A stretch of 64,000 nt of DNA from Nematostella vectensis (taxonomy: Eukaryota; Cnidaria; Anthozoa; Actiniaria; Edwardsiidae), in NCBI RefSeq assembly GCF_932526225.1, contig NC_064040.1, positions 12,810,856 through 12,874,855 on the forward strand, read 5' to 3'. The position numbers and the translations under genes are program-made. Below the pieces are notes generated by a model, which was not told the origin of the DNA, ran no database searches, and was given only the letters and a program-made list of their open reading frames with translations. This document shows positions 53,518 to 64,000 of this stretch, piece after piece. Numbering within the stretch: the stretch's first letter is position 1; each line of letters begins with the position of its first letter.

Positions 53518-53524
53518 CTTGGAT
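53509..53524 (-). promoter_or_regulatory. YY1-like motif around the MRPL38 start codon
   Basis: The start codon lies in ATCCAAGATGGCGACC, the same AAGATGGCG context as PACS. This suggests a shared core-promoter or initiation design; it is inferred from sequence only. Confidence 0.45.
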
Positions 53525-53989
53525 CCTATACCGCTGACCGTCCTTATCCTTTTACCTCGTTCCCAGGTTACCCTCGGTGATTTTCAATGTTGATCTGATT
53601 TTACTGCGTGGGTAAATTAATGCTATCAAAAATATCGTGAAATTTAAACAATTGTTTAATATTGTTTTAAAAACTTCATTTTCATCATGCCAACGCTTTT
53701 ATAGCGAGTTCGTAGGCTTCTTTTAAATGTCCAAATATATTAGTATAATTAGAGAATGACAAGTCCCTAGTATAGTGCAAAGTAAAATATGTAGAGATTC
53801 AATAAAGTCTTCTTCTTCTCATCGATTTTCCCAATTTTTTTTAACTACAATGAAGATTAAATACCCCCCTCCACCCTCCCACATCTAATGGGATGTCGAG
53901 AGGGCCTGGGTGTGAGGGTGAGTGTGCCTTCTCCTGGTGTTTCTGCTCGTTCTACCTTCGTCTTTCCGTCTTCTCCTTTTGCACCGAAA
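53518..53989. promoter_or_regulatory. Bidirectional promoter region MRPL38 / PYG
   Basis: Only 472 bp separate the divergent start codons of MRPL38 (-) and glycogen phosphorylase (+), so both promoters and both 5' UTRs must be here unless there are upstream non-coding exons. It holds AATAAAGTC (53799), a C-rich stretch (53864-53880) and no obvious TATA box. Confidence 0.5.
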
Positions 53990-56900
53990 ATGGGCGAAAG
54001 GCCACTTACCGATGCAGAGAAGAAGCGGCAGATATCTATGCGAAGGCTGCCAGTAGTTGAAGACGTGAACGGAATCAAGGAGGCATTCAATCGGCATCTG
54101 CATTACTCCCTAGTTAAGGACAGAAATGTGGCTACGACCCAAGACTACTACTTCGCTCTCGCTCATACAGTCAAGGATCACTTGGTTGGCAAATGGATAC
54201 GGACCCAACAAACCTACTACGAAAAAGACCCCAAGGTATGTACACAATTGCACGCTCCTTCAGTTTTTTAACGGGCATATATTCAAGTTCTAGCAAGGAC
54301 AGATATCTGGAATCTTTTCAAGATCCTCTTTGGTGATGATGATACGAAGGTTGTTTTCGCTCTGAATTTTAACATTAACTAAATCCATTAATTACAAAAT
54401 CATCTCCGAATTTCCTGCTAGTTACTAGATCAGGTCTGACTAAACTATGTATACTTTTTTTTTTTTCTTTTTGGGTAACTTATAGATTTGCTTGTCCATT
54501 TTGAAGAGCTCTCCATAACTGGCTAAGCTGCCACGATTGTTTTCTATCAATAGAAGAGCATGCAAACCAAAGTACTAGCCTCCGAGTGCTTTCCATATGT
54601 AGTCTGCTTTTGTAAATGCCTTCATTGTGTGGCAATATATTATTTCGCCAATGGTGAGAATATTTTTCACAAAAAATATAGAATTTCTGACCGCTTCGCC
54701 TTTTCAATTTTATCAGATCGATCTGTTTTGTTCTATTTTGCAATTCTGTCTTGATCGCTTGATTGTTATGTTAAGCTTTTGAGCCCCGTGATCAAGGAAT
54801 GGTTTAAAAAAGCATGATTTATTGCACGTTCCTGTACATGTGTCAAAACGGATTATTTATTTAAAAGAAGGCACCCCTCTTTATCTTGAAGTCGTACTGT
54901 ACATCTTGAGTCATAAATTCCTTGCTATTTCTTATTTTGCACACAATTTGCCTAGATTCTACTTTACTGGCTTTTTTGAAATCATATAAGAAAGTGTAAA
55001 GAAAGATTGGAAAAACAATATTTTTTGAAATTTATTTTAAATTGACTTACTCCTATGTTCCTATACCAGTCTTGAATGTACCCACAATCACAAATACTAA
55101 CTCATGCACTATGTAAAGGCCTGGCAAAACTAGTCGATGTCAAGTGCAACATATAGTGGCGACGTGTCTCCTAAATGTTTCCTAGTTTAGCCACCACTAA
55201 AAACAAAAATGTTTCTCAACTATCAGAGAGAAACATTTCTTTGTCGCTTCTACAAGATTTGGCGCGCGCTACAATGTCTTTTCGGGTGGCTAAACTAGGA
55301 GACATGTCGTACGCTACATGTCGCGCTCGACATGTCGCCTTGTTTAGCCAGGCCTTAACTCATGTACTATGTAATCACATAAAACTTTTTAGGTGCAAAC
55401 TCATGCACCCTCAGAAGCAACGCAACTTTTCAGGGCATAAGAATCAGTCAGTAGTTTCTATGTAAGAAAAAGCTCATTCTGATTGAAATATTTATTATCT
55501 CATTGTTATCTAGGGTGACAGCTCAGCTAGCAAAAATGATCATAGGAACAACATAGGAATTTTGAAAATATAAATCAAATTTAATTAATCTGGGAGAGAC
55601 TTGCCTAATGTCAAGAAATGCTTGCTATGCAGGCTTTAATTTAACGTGATCCTGACTGAAGACTGCACTTGGGTTATATTTTCATAGTTTTTAAAAAACG
55701 CCCCTCTCTAATAAATGCCTCCTATTTATTAAACGCCCCCCCTCCTCGGACCATTGAAATTTTTATAAATGCCCGGGCGTGTCTTTGCATGTCTTTGCCA
55801 CTCAAAAAGTCACTCTTATTAGCCAAAGATACATCTGTCTTGGAAATGCTTGTATGCATTGGAAATTTGAATTGCATTAGAAAAGAAACGAACATCAGAA
55901 TTTTTCTCTCAAGATAATACTTAGGAGAACAAACAAAACAAAATGACTAGAAATCCACCAATACAGACATCTGTATGTATCTGTATGTATAAGTTCTTGA
56001 AACCTTTTACTTATATCAATCTAGCCAAACGAAAGCATAGATACACTTTCAAATTCTGAAAAGGGAATGGAATTTGATTGAAATTTTAATTTTCTACAAG
56101 GCTTTGAAAATTGCAATGCAAAACAATTTATAGACTACAGAATATCTGCTTAATTTTGCAGATTAGTCTCCTGAAGTAAAATAATCATTTGACTACCAGG
56201 TTGAGTTATAAAGATGGTCATAAAACTTGTAACCACACAACAATCTTCTGCAATAAGTAAGAAGACTAAAGATGGGGACCCGTTTAGCGCATGCATATAT
56301 TTTCTAATGTAATTTGATTGACATCTCGATCTACATAACAAATGAGTGGATCCAGGCCTTTCAGTTCACAGCCTTTTTTCCGAATGTTGACCAAAATACT
56401 TCAATATTATAGATTTGAGTTATTCGCGCAAATGCACATTTTATAGGGTCCATGCAAACCACATACCATTTGTAAGATGAAAATATAAAGAATTGACCAA
56501 GACTATCAACTCTAAAAGGTTACATGGACTTAATAAATGATGCGAGGTGAGGCACCCGATACTAATAGACGTACAACAAACTGCAAACATCTGTTTACTT
56601 TGTAGACCTGTGGATTAAATTATAATGGCTCTTGTACGGGTGTGTTTATTTTATTGAATAATGGGACTATGGCCACAATGGGGTCTAAAGTAACAGGATT
56701 GAATTTAAAATATTGTATGTTAAAGATATGATAATTTTCAGCGTGTATACTACCTATCCCTTGAGTACTATATGGGCCGTGCTCTCAGCAACACTATGAT
56801 CAACCTTGGCATCCAGGGGGAGTGTGACGAGGCTGCATATCAGGTAACCTTGGCAACCATAGGATGCATAAATACAGCACTGGTAATTTTACCATTCAAG

Positions 56901-59900
56901 AGGAGCATGAAAATGCTATATAAACACTTTCAGGTGACCTTGGTATTGGGGGGGGGGGACATGACCAAAATGCGTACAGTATCATGTTACATACATCATG
57001 TGTTTGTTATTATACTTGACATGAAAATTTCTTGTCAATATTATGTTGTTTTTATTTTGTCCTTATGCATATCAGACTTGACGTAAAAATATTCTTGTTG
57101 ATATTAGCTTGTGTTTATTGTGCGTTTGGTTCCTGTAGCTTGGACTTGACATAAAAATATTCTTGTTGATATTAGCTTGTGTTTATTGTGCATTTGGTTC
57201 CTGCAGCTTGGACTTGACGTAAAAATATTCTTGTTGATATTAGCTTGTGTTTATTGTGCATTTGGTTCCTGTAGCTTGGACTTGACATGGAGGAGCTAGA
57301 GGAGATGGAGGAAGATGCTGGTCTTGGTAATGGTGGATTGGGACGGCTTGCTGCTTGCTTCTTGGACTCCATGGCAACCCTTGGCTACCCAGCCTATGGT
57401 TATGGCATCCGCTACGAGTATGGCATCTTCAAGCAGGAGATAGATGACAAAGGCAATCAGGTTAAACACTTTCTTCTATTATAGTAACTCTTTTATGTTA
57501 TAAGCCTGGGTTGGTGTTTATAAGCAGACATGACGGAAAAAACATGATGTGATGCTTCAAATAAGCCCATTTCACATCGAATAAGGCGGATAATTTCTCT
57601 GAGTACTTAGTAACATATAGCAAACAAAGTATCTAGTGTGACTTTTAATTGATGTGACTTATTGTAAAGGGTTATTGATATTTGAGCTTTTTTTCCCTGA
57701 ACTGATTCACAGGGCAATGATGATCAAGGAAAAATTATCTTAAAAAGCCAAAATCTGATTATGTGCACTTTGGCCTCACGTTATTTGTGTTTTGAAAATC
57801 AGTCCGTAAATACAAGGAACCTATAGCCATTGTATGAAATTGTGTCTTCCATCTCTATCTGGAATTGCGTGTTTTCGAGGTTTTTCCATCATGTCCCATA
57901 AGCATGGGTGGGTGCTGATAACACTTTAACCCATTCACTTCTAAAAGCCCCCAAAAGCCCCAAAAGTCCAAGGGCCTGACACATGGGCTAATATATGTAG
58001 CTCCAACTCTGAAACAAAATAAATTCAAACTAAATGTCCCCAGATCTGTTTATTCAAGGATCTAGGCAATGGACAATCTTTGAAAGTGTAAGAAACAAAT
58101 AACATTGTGAACCAAAAGACTGTGCTTTTGCATACATTGGTCTCAAAGAGAAACAACAATTCAGCACCTATTTAAACCTTCATTGCATCATGGGTATAGA
58201 CAAAACGCCACTTAACAGGGAGGCAAACACAGAGATCATTGGTAGTTACTGTGTGTAAGGAGAGGGGAAGGCTTTTGTTTTCACTAAATTTTACTCAAGA
58301 TGATGCCCCAAAGTAGCCAGAAGCGAATGGGTTAAAAGCTCCAAGGATCCTAGTGCTGCAAATAACATGTCTGCTTCTCTGACAGGTGGAGCACCCTGAC
58401 GAGTGGCTGAGGTTTGGAAATCCATGGGAGAAGGCGCGGCCAGAGTACCTTATTCCGGTGCATTTCTATGGGAAGCAGGAGAGTGACAAAGATGGTATTC
58501 AAAACAAGTGGGTTGACACCAATGTCGTATATGCAATGCCTTATGACCAACCTATCCCTGGATATAAGAACAACACTTGTAACACCATGAGGCTCTGGGC
58601 TGCCAAGGCATCCAAAGACTTTGATCTCTCCTATTGTAAGTACCAAAACATTACCAAAACACTGACATTACCGTAAATGATCTAAAAGAAAGGGCACTTA
58701 TATAATTCTGTTCAATAGATATTGTAGGAGGCGTTTATTTGAGGGGCGTTCATCATAAACTATAATAATAACAAACCCATGTGAATTGTGGATTCTAATT
58801 TCAGTCAGGATTATGTAAAATTATAACCTGCGTAGAAAGCAGTTCTTGACATTGAGCAAGACGCTATAACTATACTTGCTTAGATTTAGCAAGAAGGTAA
58901 TTAAATTTGATTGATTTTTACCTAATTCCTTTGTCGTTTGTACTTAAGTTGGGAGGGAGGGGAGAGGGTGAGAGAAGAAGGGGGGTGTTTAAAAAAGGTG
59001 GATGTTCAATACAAACTTTTAACCAAAAGGGGGACATTCATAGGAGGCGTTCTTTAAATAGGGGGTATTTATTAGATCATTTACAGTACTTTCATCAATA
59101 ATTAGCTAGCTTTGACATTGATACTTATTTGCAACTCATGTTTGTTTGTGTCCTATTAAAGTCTGATCAATAATAATGCTTACTGTCTCTTTATGACAAG
59201 TCAATGATGGCGACTACATAAAGGCCGTGTGTGAGCGAAATGCTTCTGAGAACATTTCTAGAGTTCTGTACCCCAATGATAATGTAAGTAACTCCACCTT
59301 TATAAAATGTGCACAATACTTTAAAAATAGTGACTGTCCACTGAGCCATACACAGCTTGTTTGTACTTAGTGGAGCTCCTACATGGCACCACACCTATAT
59401 TTAGAAATGGTGCTAGAACCATAGTGTATAATTCTTTGCATTTTTTTATATTTTCTCCAGTTTTTTGAAGGGAAAGAATTGAGATTAAAGCAGGAGTATT
59501 TCATGGTGTCGGCCACTCTTCAGGACATCGTGCGAAGATACAAGTCTTCAAAGTTTGGTGTGAGGTCAGCAGTTAGGACTGATTTCCTGCACTTTCCTGA
59601 AAAGGTAAAAACAAGCCTGTCTTTTCCTGGTTATTAACGCTTATCACCTTCCTGAAAAGGGATAACCAACAATTCTCTGTCTAGCAAATGCTCACCTTCC
59701 CTTATAAGAGAACCAAATCTCTGTATTTTCTGGTGATTAACACTACCTTCTCTGATAAGAGAACCAAGTCTGTATTTTCTGGTGATTAACACTACCTTCT
59801 CTGATAAGGGAACACCTTCACTTCCCTTTCAAACTAGCTATTCCACACTCAACTTATAAGGTATCATTAAATTTTCCTGATAAGATTACACTAGATGGTG

Positions 59901-61726
59901 AAAGTTATAATGACAGGAAGAAACAAAAGTTTTTTTCTACTTGTGTTTATAAAACACTGAAAGCAACCTCAGCTGAGAATATTTATATAGTTTTTCTTCC
60001 GTGAACAGCATAGCAAAGTTACTTTATGGAATGTTCACAGGAAGTGCTTTTCTTTTTGCAGGTTGCTATTCAGCTCAACGACACACATCCATCACTTGCC
60101 ATCCCTGAGCTGATGAGGATATTTTTGGATCTAGAGGGACTCACTTGGGATGAGGTAAACTTGCTGTGGGATTCAGGATAATTATTTTCAAGTGCTGTCT
60201 AGAATTTGGAATGTAACTCTATATGATTTTTCTTGTAGGCATGGAAAATCTGTGTGGATACATTCGCCTACACCAACCACACCCTACTCCCCGAGGCATT
60301 AGAAAGATGGAACACTAACATGCTTGAGTATATCCTACCACGCCATCTCACCATCATATATGAAATCAATGCACAGCACCTGAAGGTAAGCAACAAGTAT
60401 TGCCTAGAATACCTTTGAGTACCACATCATTTCACTGTCGTACATGAGGTCAATGCACAGTACCTTAAAGTGATCAACTGCCCAAAGTACATTTGATCAG
60501 TGATCATAATTCATGACCAGTTTGTATTGCCTTTTAACTGATCTTACTAAATATCTTTTTCAAACTCTTCTTTGATCAATACTGTGGATTTTTTATCAGG
60601 CTGCTCTTGATCCATCTAATATATATATTTTTTCTGGCTGTTCGTTTGCTCATATATTTCAAGGGCTGTTCTATGATCTTTGCTTTACACATCTTTATAC
60701 TGTTATTGGCTCACTGCTCAGAAAAAAAAATTCAGGTGTTTTCAGACTGAGGTTGTTGTTGCTGACTTATCTGTCAAAATGTTTTATACTCTTATTCACT
60801 AAACTTACTGAATATCTTATTCAGACAGTCCTTGACTTATCAGATAAAAAATATATTTTCAGAATGTTGCCAAAAAGTTTCCGGATGAGCCTGACCGCAT
60901 CCGCCGCATGTCCCTGGTAGAGGAGGGCAACGAGAAGAAGATTAACATGGCCTTCTTGTGTATCGTTGGCTCCCATGCTGTTAACGGAGTGGCTGCCCTA
61001 CACTCAGAGCTTCTAAAGAAAGGAATGTAAGTTGCTAGTTGAGGTTATACTGTAAATTGTGAGTAATGGAGACAGTTGTCCATAGCAAAATTGCTTGCCC
61101 TTGTAGCAAACGCACACACGCTTTATTATGATTTTGAATACTTTTACTCCTAGATTTTGAATATTTTTTCTGTTACACTGTGTTTATTTTTCATTTGATT
61201 ATGAATGTTTACAGAATATTAGGTGCCCATGCTGTAACTCACTATCAAATTTAACTCCAACTTCCTCTAAATGTGATAATTGATAATACACTTTGAACTA
61301 CCTGTTTCCAAACAAATTCACAAGCTTTACTACTGTTGACTTTATCTGTCTCGATAGGTTCAAGGACTTCTATGAGATGAGCCCTGAGAAGTTCCAGAAC
61401 AAGACAAACGGTGTCACTCCTCGAAGATGGCTCCTGCTTTGTAATCCTGGTCTTTCAGACCTTATTTGTGAGGTATAGTCTGCCGTTGATTATGTTCTTT
61501 GAGTCATTGTATCTTATTTGTAAATTTAATAAAGTAATAATTGATATTTTTCTAAAATCCAGGATTGAGAGTATTTCTCTTCCTGAGTGAGTTTCTGAAT
61601 TTATGGTTTTTTTTTATTATCTAGAAAATAGAGGAAAGTTGGATAACAAACTTGTCCGACCTGACCAAGTTAAAGAAGTTTGCTAAAGACAAGAATTTCC
61701 TCCATGCATTCATGCGTTCTAAGCAG
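53990..61726 (+). CDS. PYG: Glycogen phosphorylase, N-terminal 544 codons
   Basis: Releases glucose-1-phosphate from glycogen (EC 2.4.1.1) in the cytosol. Eleven coding exons lie here: 53990-54235, 56742-56843, 57275-57460, 58386-58635, 59201-59283, 59461-59604, 60062-60154, 60239-60385, 60863-61026, 61358-61472 and 61625-61726. They total 1632 nt, in phase throughout; the rest, including the PLP lysine region, lies beyond the right edge. KKRQISMR at 11-18 holds Ser16, the regulatory site equivalent to Ser14 of muscle enzyme. Other anchors: [58 protein letters not shown] and [15 protein letters not shown] use the ATG at 53990 (A at -3, family-like [12 protein letters not shown]) rather than the in-frame ATG at 53888. 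Introns 2, 6, 8 and 11 carry junction-derived repeats. Confidence 0.97.
57013..57274 (+). repeat. 68-bp tandem copies of the PYG exon 3 acceptor
   Basis: TTCCTGTAG (or TTCCTGCAG) followed by CTTGGACTTGACAT occurs with AG at 57138, 57206 and 57274, exactly 68 bp apart; a diverged copy lies further upstream. Only the last continues into exon 3 (LGLDM codons). Each unit therefore repeats the 3' splice site plus about 15 bases of exon. Use of an upstream AG would add 68 or 136 nt and shift the frame. Confidence 0.9.
57926..58335. mobile_element. TTAA-flanked MITE in PYG intron 3
   Basis: 410 bp between TTAA sites, with ends TTAACCCATTCACTTCT and the inverse AGAAGCGAATGGGTTAA. The same class as 44307-45294. 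It ends 50 bp before exon 4. Confidence 0.7.
59590..59835 (+). repeat. About 50-bp degenerate array from the PYG exon 6 donor
   Basis: The exon end CACTTTCCTGAAAAG plus donor GTAAAAACAAGCCTGTC and TTTTCCTGGTTATTAAC is followed by four degenerate copies (CACCTTCCTGAAAAGGGATA; ACCTTCCCTTATAAGAG; ACCTTCTCTGATAAGAG; ACCTTCTCTGATAAGGG). Most are followed by TTTTCTGGTGATTAACAC. The unit combines exon end, 5' splice site and early intron. Confidence 0.78.
60386..60490 (+). repeat. Degenerate duplicate of PYG exon 8 end
   Basis: About 30 bp after exon 8 the sequence TACCACATCATTTCACTGTC, GTACATGAGGTCAATGCACA, GTACCTTAAAGTGATCAACT aligns to exon 8's end, TACCACGCCATCTCACCATC, ATATATGAAATCAATGCACA, GCACCTGAAGGTAAGCAAC. 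About 60 bp is duplicated, including the donor region, now decayed (GTGATC). Confidence 0.8.
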
Positions 61727-64000
61727 GTACAAGGTCTAGTCATGTGGTGGTGAGGTGCAGTCATGTGGTGATAAGGTGTGGTCATGTAGTGGTAAGGTGT
61801 AGTCATGTGGTGGTAAGGTGTAGTCATGTGGTAGTGAGGTGTAGTCATGTGGTAGTGAGGTGTAGTCATGTGGTGGATGGTGTAATCATGTGGTGGTATG
61901 GTGTAGTCATGTGTTGATAAGGTATTGTCATGTGGTGGTAAGGTGTAGTCATGTGTTGATAAGGTGTTGTCATGTGGTGGTAAGGTGTAATCATGTGGTG
62001 GTAGGGTGTAGTCATGTGGTGGTAAGGTCTAGTCATGTGGTGGTGAGGTGTAGCCATGTGGTGGTAAGGTGTGGTCATGTGGTGGTAAGGTATGGTCATG
62101 TGGTGGTAAGGTGAGGTCATGTGGTGGTAAGGTATGGTCATGTGGTGGTGAGGTGTAGTCATGTGGTGGTTAAGTGTAGTCATGTGGTGGTAAGGTGTAG
62201 TCATGTGGTGGTAAGGTGTAGTCAGGTGTTGATAAGGTGTAATCATGTGGTGGTAAGGTGTAGTCATGTGGTGGTAAGGTGTAGTCATTTGGTGGTAAGG
62301 TCAAGTCATGTGGTGGTAAGGTCTAGTCATGTGGTGGTAAGGTCTAGTCATGTGGTGATAAGGTGTGGTCATGTGGTGATAAGGTGTGGTCATGTGGTGG
62401 TAAGGTGAGGTCATGTGGTGGTGAGGTGTGGTCATGTGGTGGTGAGGTGTAGTCATGTGGTGGTGAGGTGTAGTCATGTGGTGGTGAGGTGTAGTCATGT
62501 GGTGGTAAGATGTAGTCATGTGGTGGTGAGGTGTGGTCATGTAGTGGTAAGGTGTAGTGATGTGGTGGTAAGGTGAGGTCATGTGGTGGTGAGGTGTAGT
62601 CATGTGGTGGTAAGGTCTAGTCATGTGGTGATAAGGTGTGGTCATGTAGTGGTAAGGTGTAGTCATGTGGTGGTAAGGTGAGGTCATGTGGTGGTAAGTT
62701 CTAGTCATGTGGTGGTAAGTTCTAGTCATGTGGTGGTAAAGTGTAGTCATGTGGTGGTAAGGTGTAGTCATGTGGTTGCAAGGTGTGGTCATGTGGTGGT
62801 GAGGTGTAGTCATGTGGTGGTAAGGTGAGGTCATGTGGTGGTGAGGTGAGGTCATGTGGTGGTGAGGTGTAATCATGTGGTGGTAAGGTGTAGTCATGTG
62901 GTGGTAAGGTGTAGTCATGTGGTGGTAAGGTGTGGTCATGTGGTGGTAAGGTGAGGTCATGTGGTGGTGAGGTGTGGTCATGTGGTGGTGAGGTCTAGTC
63001 ATGTGGTGGTAAGGTCTAGTCATGTGGTGATAAGGTGTGGTCATGTGGTGGTAAGGTATGGTCATGTGGTGGTAAGGTGTAATCATGTGGTGGTGAGGTG
63101 TAGTCATGTGGTGGTGATGTGTAGTCATGTGGTGGTGAGGTGTAGTCATGTGGTGGTGAGGTGTAGTCATGTGGTGGTGATGTGTAGTCATGTGGTGGTG
63201 AGGTGTAGCCATGTGTTGATAAGGTGTAGTCATGTGGTGGTGAGGTGTAGCCATGTGTTGATAAGGTGTAGTCATGTGGTGGTGAGGTGCAGTCATGTGG
63301 TGGTAAGGTGAGGTCATGTAGTGGTAAGGTGTAGTCATATGGTGGTAAGGTATAGTCATGTGGTGGTAAGTTCTAGTCATGTGGTGGTTAAGTGTAGTCA
63401 TGTGGTGGTAAGGTGTAGTCATGTGGTGGTAAGGTGTAGTCAGGTGTTGATAAGGTGTAATCATGTGGTGGTAAGGTGTAGTCATGTGGTGGTAAGGTGT
63501 AGTCATTTGGTGGTAAGGTCAAGTCATGTGGTGGTAAGGTCTAGTCATGTGGTGATAAGGTGTGGTCATGTGGTGGTAAGGTGAGGTCATGTGGTGGTGA
63601 GGTGTGGTCATGTGGTGGTAAGGTCTAGTTATGTGGTGATAAGGTGTGGTCATGTGGTGGTAAGGTGAGGTCATGTGGTGGTGAGGTCTAGTCATGTGGT
63701 GGTAAGGTCTAGTCATGTGGTGGTAAGGTGTAGTCATGTGGTGGTGAGGTGAGGTCATGTGGTGGTGAGGTGTGGTCATGTGGTGGTGAGGTGTAGTCAT
63801 GTGGTGGTGAGGTGTAGTCATGTGGTGGTGAGGTGTAGTCATGTGGTGGTGAGGTGTAGTCATGTGTTGATAAGGTGTAGTCATGTGGTGGTGAGGTGTA
63901 GCCATGTGGTGATAAGGTGTGGTCATGTAGTGGTAAGGTGTAGTCATATGGTGGTGAGGTATAGTCATGTGGTGGTAAGTTCTAGTCATGTGGTGGTTAA
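61727..64000 (+). repeat. 21-bp minisatellite in PYG intron 11
   Basis: More than 100 copies of AGTCATGTGGTGGTAAGGTG plus T, from the exon 11 donor to the window end. The edge reads GCAG, then GTACAAGGTCTAGTCATGTG, so the real donor aligns with GGTAAGGTCTAGTCATGTG units. The array appears to have grown from that junction. Most units present GGTAAGG or GGTGAGG on the coding strand. Higher-order structure: about 180 bp at 62163 recurs at 63381, an offset of 1218 bp (58 units). Frames encoding TTPYHHM or VVRCSHV repeats are artefacts. Confidence 0.95.

Noticed and set aside
61741-63989. Frames up to 401 aa encoding TTPYHHM or VVRCSHV repeats
   Set aside because: Translation of the 21-bp minisatellite, with no start context or conserved domain; it is intronic in PYG.
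61727-64000. CRISPR-like regular repeats
   Set aside because: No unique spacers between repeats; tandem monomers in a eukaryotic intron.

Overview
The window looks like AT-rich nuclear DNA of an animal. Introns have GT-AG ends and split codons. Three genes are recognisable metazoan orthologues: PACS, mitochondrial ribosomal protein L38 and glycogen phosphorylase. There is also an amine-receptor-like GPCR, a Ty3/gypsy element, a tRNA-derived SINE and many small TIR elements. A cnidarian, perhaps a sea anemone, is my best guess, but that is inference; no database was searched.

Layout. 0-6.5 kb: no recognised gene, one SINE and one hAT-like MITE. 6.57-7.76 kb (+): class A GPCR with amine-receptor hallmarks, probably with a missed upstream exon. 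9.46-10.48 kb (-): intronless agmatine-deiminase-family enzyme. 10.5-16.3 kb: no gene, several foldback elements. 16.28-40.71 kb (-): a complete PACS gene. I assembled 24 coding exons (855 aa); every intron phase closes. 40.7-47.5 kb: no gene, nested transposons. 47.50-53.52 kb (-): complete MRPL38 (8 exons, 304 aa). 53.99 kb to beyond the right edge (+): glycogen phosphorylase, first 11 coding exons (544 codons). It is head-to-head with MRPL38 across 472 bp.

An intact gypsy element (33.27-37.85 kb, LTRs that look identical, 5-bp target duplication) sits antisense in PACS intron 3. It landed inside an older intronic minisatellite.

The most interesting signal is in the introns. Nearly every large intron of PACS and glycogen phosphorylase contains a minisatellite, and in many cases its unit is a copy of the adjacent splice junction. 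Most are the last bases of the exon plus its 5' splice site. A few are 3' splice sites. Examples are PACS exons 3, 7, 9, 15 and 16 and PYG exons 3, 6, 8 and 11. One array inside MRPL38 resembles the end of PYG exon 10, 13 kb away. These arrays place tens to more than a hundred U1-like GTAAGN sites just downstream of real donors. I propose that splice-junction-seeded minisatellites are a recurrent mutational class here, possibly with consequences for splicing.

All exon boundaries come from reading splice consensus, phase and family similarity by eye, without transcripts.
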